Assembly: GCA_018610095.1 (NCBI GenBank)
Contig: JAHEOB010000196.1
Span: 1 to 6,069 of the forward strand
Length of the DNA stretch: 6,069 bases
Source: Halothece sp. MAG
GTDB lineage: Bacteria > Cyanobacteriota > Cyanobacteriia > Cyanobacteriales > Rubidibacteraceae
Reading direction: 5' to 3'
The notes beneath the pieces were generated by a model, which saw only the letters and a program-made list of their open reading frames with translations, had not been told where the DNA came from and made no database searches. Each line of letters opens with the position of its first letter. The first letter of the stretch is position 1. Below are positions 1 through 5,942 of the stretch, one piece after another. The position numbers were made by a program, and so were the translations under genes.

Positions 1-1614
1 TCTACTAAGCAAAGCAGTTCTTCTGCAGAGTTATTTAGTTCCAATCGTTCTAGTCCTACTAGTACCACAGTCAGTGAACCTAGTTTTGATGAAGACAGTC
101 AAATTAATCAACCTGTCGTTGAACCCCCGTACGATTCCTTTTGGCTTAGACTGTTACCGCTGCCCCGTAATTTACATCATGCTCCATTAGGAAAGAAAAA
201 CCAACTGATCTCGGCATGGGTTGGCGGTTTTTCCGCAGTCCTCATTGGGGTTGCTAGCTTTGGGGTATCTAGCTTTGAAATTGGGCAGGAAAAGCGACCC
301 GGATTGTTGTCTAATTTAGCACAATCAGGCATTGTTGGTTTGGTAGGGGGCGGAGTTAGTGGTTTGGTGAGTTTCGGTATGGGACGCTTTGCCACCCAAC
401 AAATGAAACGTTCAACGGGGGATTTACAAGCCCAGTTATATGCACTACAACAAGGAAACTTTGAAACAGCACAGGCAACGGTTTATTCCCATGATGAATT
501 AGGACAATTGGCGAGTGGTTTTAATCAAATGGCTCGCGTTGTTTACACCACCACCAGTGAAGCGCAACGAAAAGCTCAAGAACAAGAACAGGCAAAAGAA
601 GATTTACAACGACAGGTGATTCGCTTACTGGATGATGTGGAAGGTGCTGCAAGAGGAGACTTAACAGTTCAGGCTGAAGTCAGTGCGGACGTGTTAGGGG
701 CAGTTGCTGACGCCTTTAATTTAACCATTCGCAACTTACGCACGATTGTGGAACAAGTGAAAAAAGCAGCCCATGAAGTCAATGAAGGGGCAGCAGAAAG
801 TGCTTCCTTTGCTCAGGGATTATCCGAAGACGCCTTAAAACAAGCAGAAGAATTAGCCGTCAGTTTGAATTCTGCCCAAATGATGACCGAGTCCATTCAA
901 CGGGTGGCTGATAATGCCAAAGAAGCAGAATCGGTTGCTCGACAAGCATCAGAAACAGCCCTGAAAGGAGGAGAAGCCGTTGATAGTACGGTGTCTGGGA
1001 TTCTCCAAATCCGGGAAACGGTTGCTCAAAGTACCCGTAAAGTAAAACGCTTGGCAGAGTCCTCGCAAGAAATTTCTAAAATTGTGAATATCATTTCCCA
1101 AATTGCCACCCGCACCAATAACCTTGCATTGAATGCCTCCATTGAGGCAGCCCGTGCTGGTGAAGCAGGACGTGGATTCGCTGTAATTGCTGACGAAGTG
1201 CGACAATTGGCAGACCGTTCCACTAAGTCTCTACGGGAAATTGAAAAGATTGTACACCAAATCCAAAATGAAACGAGTTCCGTCATGGAAGCGATGGAAG
1301 AAGGAACGCAACAGGTAATTGAGGGAACGCAGCGGGCTGAACAAGCGAAAAATGCACTTGAAGATATTATTCAAGTCTCGAATCGGATTGACTCCTTGGT
1401 ACAATCGATTACTGCAGATACCGTAGAACAGTCAGAAACTGCCCAATCTGTGGCGCAGGTAATGCAGTCAGTCGAAATGACCGCGCAAAGCACTTCTCAA
1501 GAATCTCAACAAGTGTCCACCGCTCTGCAAAATCTGGTCAGTTTGGCAGGGGATCTTCTGGCTTCGGTTGAGCGATTCCGCGTTAATCCTGAACACGAGC
1601 AAAAAAATAATTAA
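1..1614 (+). CDS. pilJ: PilJ-like methyl-accepting chemotaxis protein, 5' partial
   Basis: Membrane chemoreceptor that passes signals to a CheA/CheW-type complex, probably the Pil system controlling type IV pilus motility. The frame is open from base 1, so the true start lies upstream and 537 residues are visible. In order: a Ser/Thr-rich acidic N-terminal stretch (1-45), two close hydrophobic segments (about 69-91 and 108-128), a HAMP domain (about 129-183, with the SHDELGQLASGFNQM signature), a second HAMP-like helix pair (about 206-256), and the coiled-coil signalling domain (about 261-526). The conserved hairpin tip is plain at 373-407 (NNLALNASIEAARAGE, GRGFAVIADEVRQLA). No periplasmic sensor domain fits between the two membrane segments, and there is no C-terminal CheR-docking pentapeptide. 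A TTG at 304 is internal and not the start, because the domain reading continues upstream. The link to slr1044 (PilJ) of Synechocystis rests on remembered gene order. The MCP assignment is certain; the PilJ subtype is likely. Confidence 0.9.
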   Translation, partial: STKQSSSSAELFSSNRSSPTSTTVSEPSFDEDSQINQPVVEPPYDSFWLRLLPLPRNLHHAPLGKKNQLISAWVGGFSAVLIGVASFGVSSFEIGQEKRPGLLSNLAQSGIVGLVGGGVSGLVSFGMGRFATQQMKRSTGDLQAQLYALQQGNFETAQATVYSHDELGQLASGFNQMARVVYTTTSEAQRKAQEQEQAKEDLQRQVIRLLDDVEGAARGDLTVQAEVSADVLGAVADAFNLTIRNLRTIVEQVKKAAHEVNEGAAESASFAQGLSEDALKQAEELAVSLNSAQMMTESIQRVADNAKEAESVARQASETALKGGEAVDSTVSGILQIRETVAQSTRKVKRLAESSQEISKIVNIISQIATRTNNLALNASIEAARAGEAGRGFAVIADEVRQLADRSTKSLREIEKIVHQIQNETSSVMEAMEEGTQQVIEGTQRAEQAKNALEDIIQVSNRIDSLVQSITADTVEQSETAQSVAQVMQSVEMTAQSTSQESQQVSTALQNLVSLAGDLLASVERFRVNPEHEQKNN

Positions 1615-1615
1615 T

Positions 1616-2404
1616 ATGGCATTGAACACTGGGTTAGGGGCTTGGGTGCGACGTTTATCCAACGCACTCTTTTTGGGGGGACAAATTTTGGTCCATTTGC
1701 AACCCCATAAGATTCATCGCCGTAATACCTTCGACCAAATGGCATTAGTTGGGCCGGGTTCGTTGTTAATTGCCTTAGTCACGGCAGGGTTTGTCGGGAT
1801 GGTGTTTACCATTCAAGTGGCAAGAGAATTTATTAATTTTGGAGCGGGGACAGCAGTTGGAGGGGTTTTGGCGCTATCCCTAACCCGAGAATTAGCTCCG
1901 GTATTAACAGCGGTGGTAATTGCGGGGCGAGTGGGGTCAGCCTTTGCTGCTGAAATTGGTACGATGCAGGTAACTGAACAAATTGATGCCCTTTATGTGC
2001 TTAAAACAGATCCCATTGAATATTTAGTGATTCCTCGCATCATTGCTTGTTGTACCATGCTTCCCATTTTAACGATATTTTCCTTGATTATTGGCATTGC
2101 AGGAGGGTTACTCATTGCAACCACGCTCTATGATCTGTCTAATACCGTCTTTTTAGAGTCCGCCAAAAATTTTTTAAGCGTGTGGGATTTATTAAGTTCC
2201 TTAATTAAAGCGGTGGTCTTTGGGGCTTTGATCGCCATTATTGGTTGCAACTGGGGACTCACCACAACTGGCGGAGCAAAAGGGGTAGGACAATCGACGA
2301 CAACAGCAGTAGTAACAGCCCTACTGGCAATTTTTATCAGCAACTTTCTCTTATCTTGGGTAATGTTTAGCGGAACTGGAACTGCGTTTCAGGGCATGTC
2401 ATGA
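1616..2404 (+). CDS. mlaE: MlaE/YrbE-family ABC transporter permease (lipid transport)
   Basis: Integral-membrane permease of an MCE-type ABC system that moves phospholipids or related lipids between membranes; homologues are bacterial MlaE and plastid TGD1. The 262-residue protein has the family's usual length. It shows an N-terminal amphipathic stretch (5-35), about five hydrophobic segments (roughly 48-68, 81-104, 147-170, 194-212, 231-250), and the conserved core RELAPVLTAVVIAGRVGSAF (91-110) followed by AAEIGTMQVTEQIDAL (111-126). A second conserved block, GCNWGLTTTGGAKGVG, is at 210-225. I chose the ATG one base after the pilJ stop; a TTG 48 bases earlier would add 16 residues read from pilJ sequence and is unlikely. 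No Shine-Dalgarno is seen, so translation may depend on reinitiation after pilJ. The ATPase (MlaF) and substrate-binding (MlaD) partners are not in the window; in cyanobacteria they are commonly encoded elsewhere. The Synechocystis counterpart by order and length is slr1045, reported (from memory) to matter for acid-stress tolerance. Confidence 0.93.
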   Translation: MALNTGLGAWVRRLSNALFLGGQILVHLQPHKIHRRNTFDQMALVGPGSLLIALVTAGFVGMVFTIQVAREFINFGAGTAVGGVLALSLTRELAPVLTAVVIAGRVGSAFAAEIGTMQVTEQIDALYVLKTDPIEYLVIPRIIACCTMLPILTIFSLIIGIAGGLLIATTLYDLSNTVFLESAKNFLSVWDLLSSLIKAVVFGALIAIIGCNWGLTTTGGAKGVGQSTTTAVVTALLAIFISNFLLSWVMFSGTGTAFQGMS

Positions 2405-2425
2405 GAAGATAGAAACAAACAGTTA

Positions 2426-2431
2426 TGGAGG
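2426..2431 (+). promoter_or_regulatory. Ribosome binding site of the DUF3119 gene
   Basis: TGGAGG lies 10 bases before the ATG at 2442. It is the only strong Shine-Dalgarno match on the plus strand ahead of a gene here and supports that start; mlaE and the DUF3086 gene lack one. Confidence 0.7.
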
Positions 2432-2441
2432 TTACTGTCTG

Positions 2442-2885
2442 ATGACACTAACATCTTCTGATTCAGCACAAGCAAGAATTACTCTTCCGCCCAGTTTTTG
2501 GTTACCCCTTGGTATCTTTGCTATCGGATTAGCATTCATTTTTTTAGGAAATTCCTTCTTATTTGGAAGTAAAATTATTGCTTTAATCGAGTTAATTTTG
2601 GGAATTATCATTAGTTTGTTTTCTTTTTTTCTAATGGTGCAAATGGCGATTATTCGTCTCACTTTTACAGATACGGCATTAGAAGTTTATCGCTCTGAGA
2701 AAATGATTCGTCGTTTTCCCTACTCGGATTGGCAAAATTGGAAAATTTTTTGGCCCCAACTTCCTATTCTATTTTATTTTAAAGAAATCAATAGTATTCA
2801 TTTTTTACCCATTATTTTTGATGCTAAAATGCTAAAAACCTGTTTAGAAGAACGTTGCAATTTCAATCAAGGTAGTGAAAGTTAA
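2442..2885 (+). CDS. DUF3119-family small membrane protein
   Basis: Function unknown. The 147-residue protein has a short polar N-terminus, two hydrophobic membrane segments (about 18-40 and 44-68), and a C-terminal soluble part of about 80 residues with alternating hydrophobic strands (IRLTFTDTALEVYRSEKMIRRF, 70-92; WKIFWPQLPILFYFKE, 100-115) and a final helix (127-139). Two membrane helices followed by a small beta-rich domain resemble bacterial PH-like membrane proteins; that fold is my inference. The family assignment rests on overall pattern; DUF3119 is a cyanobacterial family with, as I recall, plant plastid members. It starts 37 bases after mlaE with a good ribosome site, so is probably in the same transcript. 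It is clearly AT-richer than its neighbours: 132 G+C in the 420 bases 2461-2880 (31%), against about half in sampled stretches of the DUF3086 gene. Confidence 0.8.
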   Translation: MTLTSSDSAQARITLPPSFWLPLGIFAIGLAFIFLGNSFLFGSKIIALIELILGIIISLFSFFLMVQMAIIRLTFTDTALEVYRSEKMIRRFPYSDWQNWKIFWPQLPILFYFKEINSIHFLPIIFDAKMLKTCLEERCNFNQGSES

Positions 2886-2941
2886 TTCCTTTTTTTGCGA
2901 CTAATCCTTTAAAACTAAATAGCCAAAAAGTTAATTCCTTT
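2878..2941 (+). repeat. 15-bp direct repeat bordering the DUF3119/DUF3086 spacer
   Basis: AAAGTTAATTCCTTT occurs perfectly at 2878-2892 and 2927-2941, 49 bases apart. A degenerate third unit, CTAATCCTTT, sits between them at 2901-2910. The first copy spans the DUF3119 stop codon and runs into seven Ts (2890-2896); the second ends nine bases before the DUF3086 start. The function is unknown: regulatory sites or local duplication are both possible. Confidence 0.75.
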
Positions 2942-2950
2942 AGTATATTT

Positions 2951-4030
2951 ATGCCTACCGAAGAATCCAATTCTCCAGAACAAGTTTCTCAAGAAAATCA
3001 GTTAGAAGCGAGCAATCCAACGGAAGAAACGCCACAAGCGTCTTCAGAACAATTACAAACGGAAATTGCGCAATTAAAAGCCCAAAAAGCCCAGTTAGAA
3101 AAAGAAATTAAAACCTTAGAAGCGGAAAAACAAGAACGTATTGCGCAAGAAACTGCCGAAACCAAAGAAGCGTTAAATCAAATGGTGCAACAGGGGCTGC
3201 AAGAGTTAGAAGAAAAGCGTCAAAATTTGCAGCAATCTGTGGAACAATTAGAACGTCGGCGCGATCGCGCTGAACAAGAAATGCGCACTACGTTTGCAGG
3301 CGTCTCCCAAGAGTTAGCAGTTCGGGTACAAGGATTTAAAGACTATTTGGTGGGAAGTTTACAAGATTTAGCAGTTGCTGCGGAACAGTTAGATTTACCC
3401 AGTTTTGAGCAACCGCCTGCGGAACAGGAAGATGAAACCCCGGCTGAACAATCTCCTGTTGATACAAAAAGCAGTTCTCCCCCCTTTGCGCAACAACAAT
3501 GGGAGGAACAAGCCGATCGCATTCAGGAACTGCTGGATCAGTATCGCACATTTCCTGACTATTATGGTCCCCCTTGGCAATTACGACGAACCTTTGAACC
3601 TATTCATTCGGATCGGGTTCAGGATTGGTTTTTTAGCCTGGCAGGGCGAGGGGCAATTCCCACCATGGGAAGTCGCTTACAAAATGTATTAGTTGCCTCT
3701 GCCATTATTTCTGTGTTACGGGAACTCTATGGGGAATGCTTACGAACCTTGGTTTTAGCGGATTCCCCAGAACGGTTAGGAGAATGGCGTAGAGGGCTGC
3801 AAGACTGTTTAGGCATCTCCCGCAGTGATTTTGGTCCCAGCCGAGGGGTGGTCTTATTTGAAAACCCAGACGCATTGGTACAGCGAGCGCAACGGGTGAT
3901 CGATGATGACGATTTACCACTTATTATTATTGATCAAAGCGAAAATGAAGTGAATTTGGCACTACTTCAGTTTCCGCTCTGGTTAGCCTTTGCAAGGGAA
4001 TCGGAAGAGGCTGATAGTTATCTCGATTAA
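2951..4030 (+). CDS. Coiled-coil protein with C-terminal DUF3086 domain
   Basis: Function unknown; a predicted soluble 359-residue protein with no signal peptide or membrane segment. The N-terminus (1-32) is acidic and Ser/Glu/Gln-rich. Residues 33-112 form a long charged coiled coil (repeated Q/E/K heptads, including KAQKAQ), followed by a short helical region (115-147), a Pro/Glu/Gln/Ser-rich linker (150-182), and a compact domain (about 184-350) that I assign to DUF3086. That domain holds FPDYYGPPWQLRRTFEP (201-217), VQDWFFSLAGRGAIPTMGSR (223-242), and a strand ending in DLPLIIIDQSENEVNLALLQ (321-340). The alternation of strands and helices with DSPERL and IIIDQ stretches suggests an alpha/beta fold, but no catalytic motif is recognisable. 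The ATG lacks a Shine-Dalgarno. The gene follows DUF3119 by 65 bases and converges on moxR. DUF3086 is essentially cyanobacterial; a structural or scaffolding role is only a guess. Confidence 0.85.
   Translation: MPTEESNSPEQVSQENQLEASNPTEETPQASSEQLQTEIAQLKAQKAQLEKEIKTLEAEKQERIAQETAETKEALNQMVQQGLQELEEKRQNLQQSVEQLERRRDRAEQEMRTTFAGVSQELAVRVQGFKDYLVGSLQDLAVAAEQLDLPSFEQPPAEQEDETPAEQSPVDTKSSSPPFAQQQWEEQADRIQELLDQYRTFPDYYGPPWQLRRTFEPIHSDRVQDWFFSLAGRGAIPTMGSRLQNVLVASAIISVLRELYGECLRTLVLADSPERLGEWRRGLQDCLGISRSDFGPSRGVVLFENPDALVQRAQRVIDDDDLPLIIIDQSENEVNLALLQFPLWLAFARESEEADSYLD
3260..3269. repeat. HIP1 palindrome (extended, CGCGATCGCG)
   Basis: Contains GCGATCGC, the highly iterated palindrome of cyanobacterial genomes; here the palindrome extends to 12 bases (GCGCGATCGCGC, 3259-3270). 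It lies inside the coiled-coil coding region of the DUF3086 gene. Confidence 0.9.
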
Positions 4031-4033
4031 TGG

Positions 4034-4939
4034 TTAGGCCTCTACAGGAACCGATTGTAAAATCCGGTCAATAATGATTTTCTCTTTGCCCCCACTGGGA
4101 GTAATTAAGCGATGAGAGAGAACATAAGGGGCAAGGAATTTCACATCATCAGGAATGGCATAATCTCGGCCTTCCAAAAAGGCAAAGGCTTGGGTGGTAC
4201 GCTGGAGCGTAACGCTGCCGCGAGGACTTACCCCGAGGCTCACCTCTTCATCCTCTCGGGAGGCTCGAACTAAATTCAGAATATATTGCTGTAGCGGTTC
4301 TGTAACTTTCACATTTGAGACTTGCTGTTGCAACGTCAGCACATCTTGTAGGGAAATCGTAGGCTGCAAATCGTCTAAACTGCTCCCCTCATTCTGTAAC
4401 ATCTGTAACTCTTCTTGTTCACTGGGATACCCTAAACTCAGGGATAAGGCAAAACGATCCATTTGTGCTTCTGGCAAGGGAAACGTTCCTTGGTACTCCA
4501 CAGGGTTTTGGGTGGCTATCACAAAAAACGGTTTTTCCACAGTTCGGGTTTCGCGATCGACAGTGACTTGTTGTTCTTCCATCACTTCCAGTAACGCTGA
4601 TTGAGTGCGGGGGGTTGCCCGATTAATTTCGTCAGCGAGAAAGATATTGGTGAAAATGGGACCGGGAACAAACTCAAATATTTGATCGCGCTGATTCCAA
4701 ACATTGGTTCCGGTGACATCTGAGGGCAGCAAATCGGGAGTGCATTGAATCCGTTGGAATTTGCCATTAATGGAACGGGCTAGGGATTTGGCAAGGAGGG
4801 TTTTACCCACCCCAGGCACATCTTCCAAAAGAACGTGCCCCCCACTCAAAAGGGCGACAATGACAAGCCGAACCGAGGTGTCTTTTCCGACAAAAATACG
4901 GGCAATGTTGTCGGTGAGTTGTTGAATCTGTTCTCTCAT
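4034..4939 (-). CDS. moxR: MoxR-family AAA+ ATPase
   Basis: Cytosolic AAA+ ATPase of the AAA_3 group, thought to act as a chaperone that remodels or activates partner proteins, often with VWA-domain proteins. At 301 residues it is a typical length. Visible motifs: Walker A DVPGVGKT (40-47), Walker B IFLADEINRA (99-108), sensor 1 in IATQNP (141-146), the GTFPLPEAQMDRF segment (151-163) holding the likely arginine finger R162, and the C-terminal lid with sensor 2 GVSPRGS (236-242) and LAPYVLSHRL (269-278). All key ATPase residues are intact. Its ATG overlaps the ribF TGA (ATGA) and has no Shine-Dalgarno, so translation is probably coupled to ribF. MoxR genes usually lie beside DUF58 and VWA genes; none follows here, because the gene ends three bases from the convergent DUF3086 gene. 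Substrate unknown. Confidence 0.93.
   Translation of the reverse strand: MREQIQQLTDNIARIFVGKDTSVRLVIVALLSGGHVLLEDVPGVGKTLLAKSLARSINGKFQRIQCTPDLLPSDVTGTNVWNQRDQIFEFVPGPIFTNIFLADEINRATPRTQSALLEVMEEQQVTVDRETRTVEKPFFVIATQNPVEYQGTFPLPEAQMDRFALSLSLGYPSEQEELQMLQNEGSSLDDLQPTISLQDVLTLQQQVSNVKVTEPLQQYILNLVRASREDEEVSLGVSPRGSVTLQRTTQAFAFLEGRDYAIPDDVKFLAPYVLSHRLITPSGGKEKIIIDRILQSVPVEA
4936..4939 (-). other. ATGA stop-start overlap between ribF and moxR
   Basis: Read on the minus strand, the moxR ATG (4939-4937) and ribF TGA (4938-4936) share bases. This arrangement usually means one transcript and coupled translation. The absence of a Shine-Dalgarno before moxR (the preceding bases are ATCCCTATTT) supports dependence on ribF translation. 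Confidence 0.85.
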
Positions 4940-5880
4940 AAATAGGGATCACTGGTGACTAGTGAGGGATCATTGAGACATTGCCGTGCTTGTTGGCAAT
5001 CATCTGCAATTTGTGCTTTAAGTTCCTCTAGGGAGGAAAATTTCTGTTCAGGACGCAGAAATTGTTTTAATTCTACGGTTAGGGGATAATTATATAAGTC
5101 TCCTGTCCAGTCTAGAAGATGAATTTCGATTGTGGGAAATTCGCCATTAACGGTGGGACGCATGCCAATATTCATCACAGCAGGATGAGGATTAACAAGA
5201 GAGTTGATAGGACTGCTAACTAGCACGGCATAAACACCGTAGCGAGGAATTAATTTATTGCGGGGACAATCAAGGTTGGCGGTGGGAAACCCAATGGTGC
5301 GTCCTCGCTGTTGACCTGTCACCACTGATCCCGTTAAGGAATAGGATCGTCCTAAAAGTTGATTGGCTAGGTTAATATTCCCTTCACTAAGGGCTTGTCG
5401 AATTCGAGAACTACTGATGCGTTGTTGATGATCCGTTTGTAAACCGACAATCTTAACGGTAATCCCAAACGGTGACGCGATCGCGCTGAGGTCTTCTGCA
5501 GTTCCCTGACGTTGATAGCCAAAACGGAAGTTTTCCCCAACGGTAATAAAATGAGGCTTTAATTGTTGGATGAGAATGTCTTTGACAAAGGCTTCTGGAG
5601 AGAGGGAAGCCAGTTGCTGATTAAACGGGAGTAAGACTAACTGTTGTATTCCTAATCGTTTCAGGTGACGAATTTTTTCCTCTCGGGGAGTAAGCAGCAA
5701 ACAGCTTTCGCCACGAAAATATTCTCGGGGATGGGGATCAAAGGTAACCACCGTGGAACGAACAGCTTGCTGCAAAGCCGGTTGAATCACCGATTGATGT
5801 CCCAAATGAACACCATCAAAATTCCCCAGCGCGATCGCGGTTGGGGTTAATGCTCGTTCTGGGGTTGAGGTAATCCACAC
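4936..5880 (-). CDS. ribF: Bifunctional riboflavin kinase / FAD synthetase
   Basis: Cytosolic enzyme that phosphorylates riboflavin to FMN and then adenylates FMN to FAD. From the GTG at 5880 it has 314 residues, normal for bacterial RibF. N-terminal FMN adenylyltransferase domain (about 12-170): ALGNFDGVHLGH (17-28), TFDPHPRE (46-53), VGENFRFG (114-121) and ISSSRIRQAL (155-164). C-terminal riboflavin kinase domain (about 180-303): GRTIGFPTANL (193-203), GVYAV (215-219), MNIGMRPTVNG (236-246), and IEIHLLDW (251-258) with the likely catalytic Glu252. Both active sites look intact. Start choice: the frame extends to a TTG at 5907, adding nine residues, but conserved sequence begins near the GTG and I recall cyanobacterial RibF proteins starting at MWITS/VWVTS-like sequence. 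Neither start has a well-spaced Shine-Dalgarno. The tail repeats GATCCCT with a 21-base period (4944-4972). The gene overlaps moxR by four bases and follows a WD40 gene. Confidence 0.95.
   Translation of the reverse strand: MWITSTPERALTPTAIALGNFDGVHLGHQSVIQPALQQAVRSTVVTFDPHPREYFRGESCLLLTPREEKIRHLKRLGIQQLVLLPFNQQLASLSPEAFVKDILIQQLKPHFITVGENFRFGYQRQGTAEDLSAIASPFGITVKIVGLQTDHQQRISSSRIRQALSEGNINLANQLLGRSYSLTGSVVTGQQRGRTIGFPTANLDCPRNKLIPRYGVYAVLVSSPINSLVNPHPAVMNIGMRPTVNGEFPTIEIHLLDWTGDLYNYPLTVELKQFLRPEQKFSSLEELKAQIADDCQQARQCLNDPSLVTSDPYL
4944..4972 (-). repeat. Short direct and inverted repeats at the 3' end of ribF
   Basis: AGGGATCA (plus strand) occurs at 4944-4951 and 4965-4972, a 21-base period that gives the DPSLVTS-DPY tail of RibF. 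Between them, TCACT (4949-4953) and AGTGA (4961-4965) are inverted and could form a weak five-pair hairpin with a seven-base loop, ending about nine bases upstream of the moxR start codon. It could affect moxR translation, or be only a small duplication in the tail. Confidence 0.5.
5476..5485. repeat. HIP1 palindrome (extended, CGCGATCGCG)
   Basis: Second GCGATCGC copy, within the FAD synthetase part of ribF, flanked by the same C and G as the other two. Confidence 0.9.
5830..5839. repeat. HIP1 palindrome (extended, CGCGATCGCG)
   Basis: Third GCGATCGC copy, near the 5' end of ribF just before the GNFDGVH motif codons, again with flanking C and G. Confidence 0.9.
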
Positions 5881-5913
5881 AGGATTGATTGCTCTCGTCC
5901 TTTTCAAATCTTT

Positions 5914-5942
5914 ATACTATCGGAAATTCTCACATTTGGCTA
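5914..5942 (-). promoter_or_regulatory. Weak candidate promoter for ribF-moxR
   Basis: On the minus strand TAGCCA (5942-5937) and TAGTAT (5919-5914) lie 17 bases apart and match four of six bases each of the -35 and -10 consensus. A transcript would start near 5907, which would put the TTG at its very 5' end and favours the GTG at 5880 as the ribF start. The -35 overlaps the stop codon of the WD40 gene. Read-through from that gene is an equally good explanation. Confidence 0.25.

Noticed and set aside
304..306. TTG at 304 as the start of the chemoreceptor
   Set aside because: The same frame is open back to base 1 and encodes a first membrane segment before this point, so it is internal.
949..1286. 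Open frames of about 85 codons antisense to the chemoreceptor
   Set aside because: They mirror the conserved signalling domain and have no recognisable family features.
1568..1615. TTG at 1568 as a longer start for mlaE
   Set aside because: The added 16 residues are read from the 3' end of pilJ in another frame, with no ribosome site; the ATG at 1616 gives the family's normal length.
2869..2896. Possible terminator after the DUF3119 gene (AAGG/CCTT then seven Ts)
   Set aside because: The stem is only four AT-rich pairs with a long loop, too weak for an intrinsic terminator.
3074..3096. AAAAGCCCA doubled in the DUF3086 gene
   Set aside because: It encodes the KAQKAQ repeat of a coiled coil, which is enough to explain it.
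3405..3692. 95-codon frame overlapping the DUF3086 gene on the same strand
   Set aside because: Out of frame within a linker and conserved domain; no ribosome site or recognisable protein.
4194..4604. 136-codon open frame on the plus strand opposite moxR
   Set aside because: Cys/Ser-rich translation with no domain, lying fully opposite a well-conserved ATPase; a shadow of moxR.
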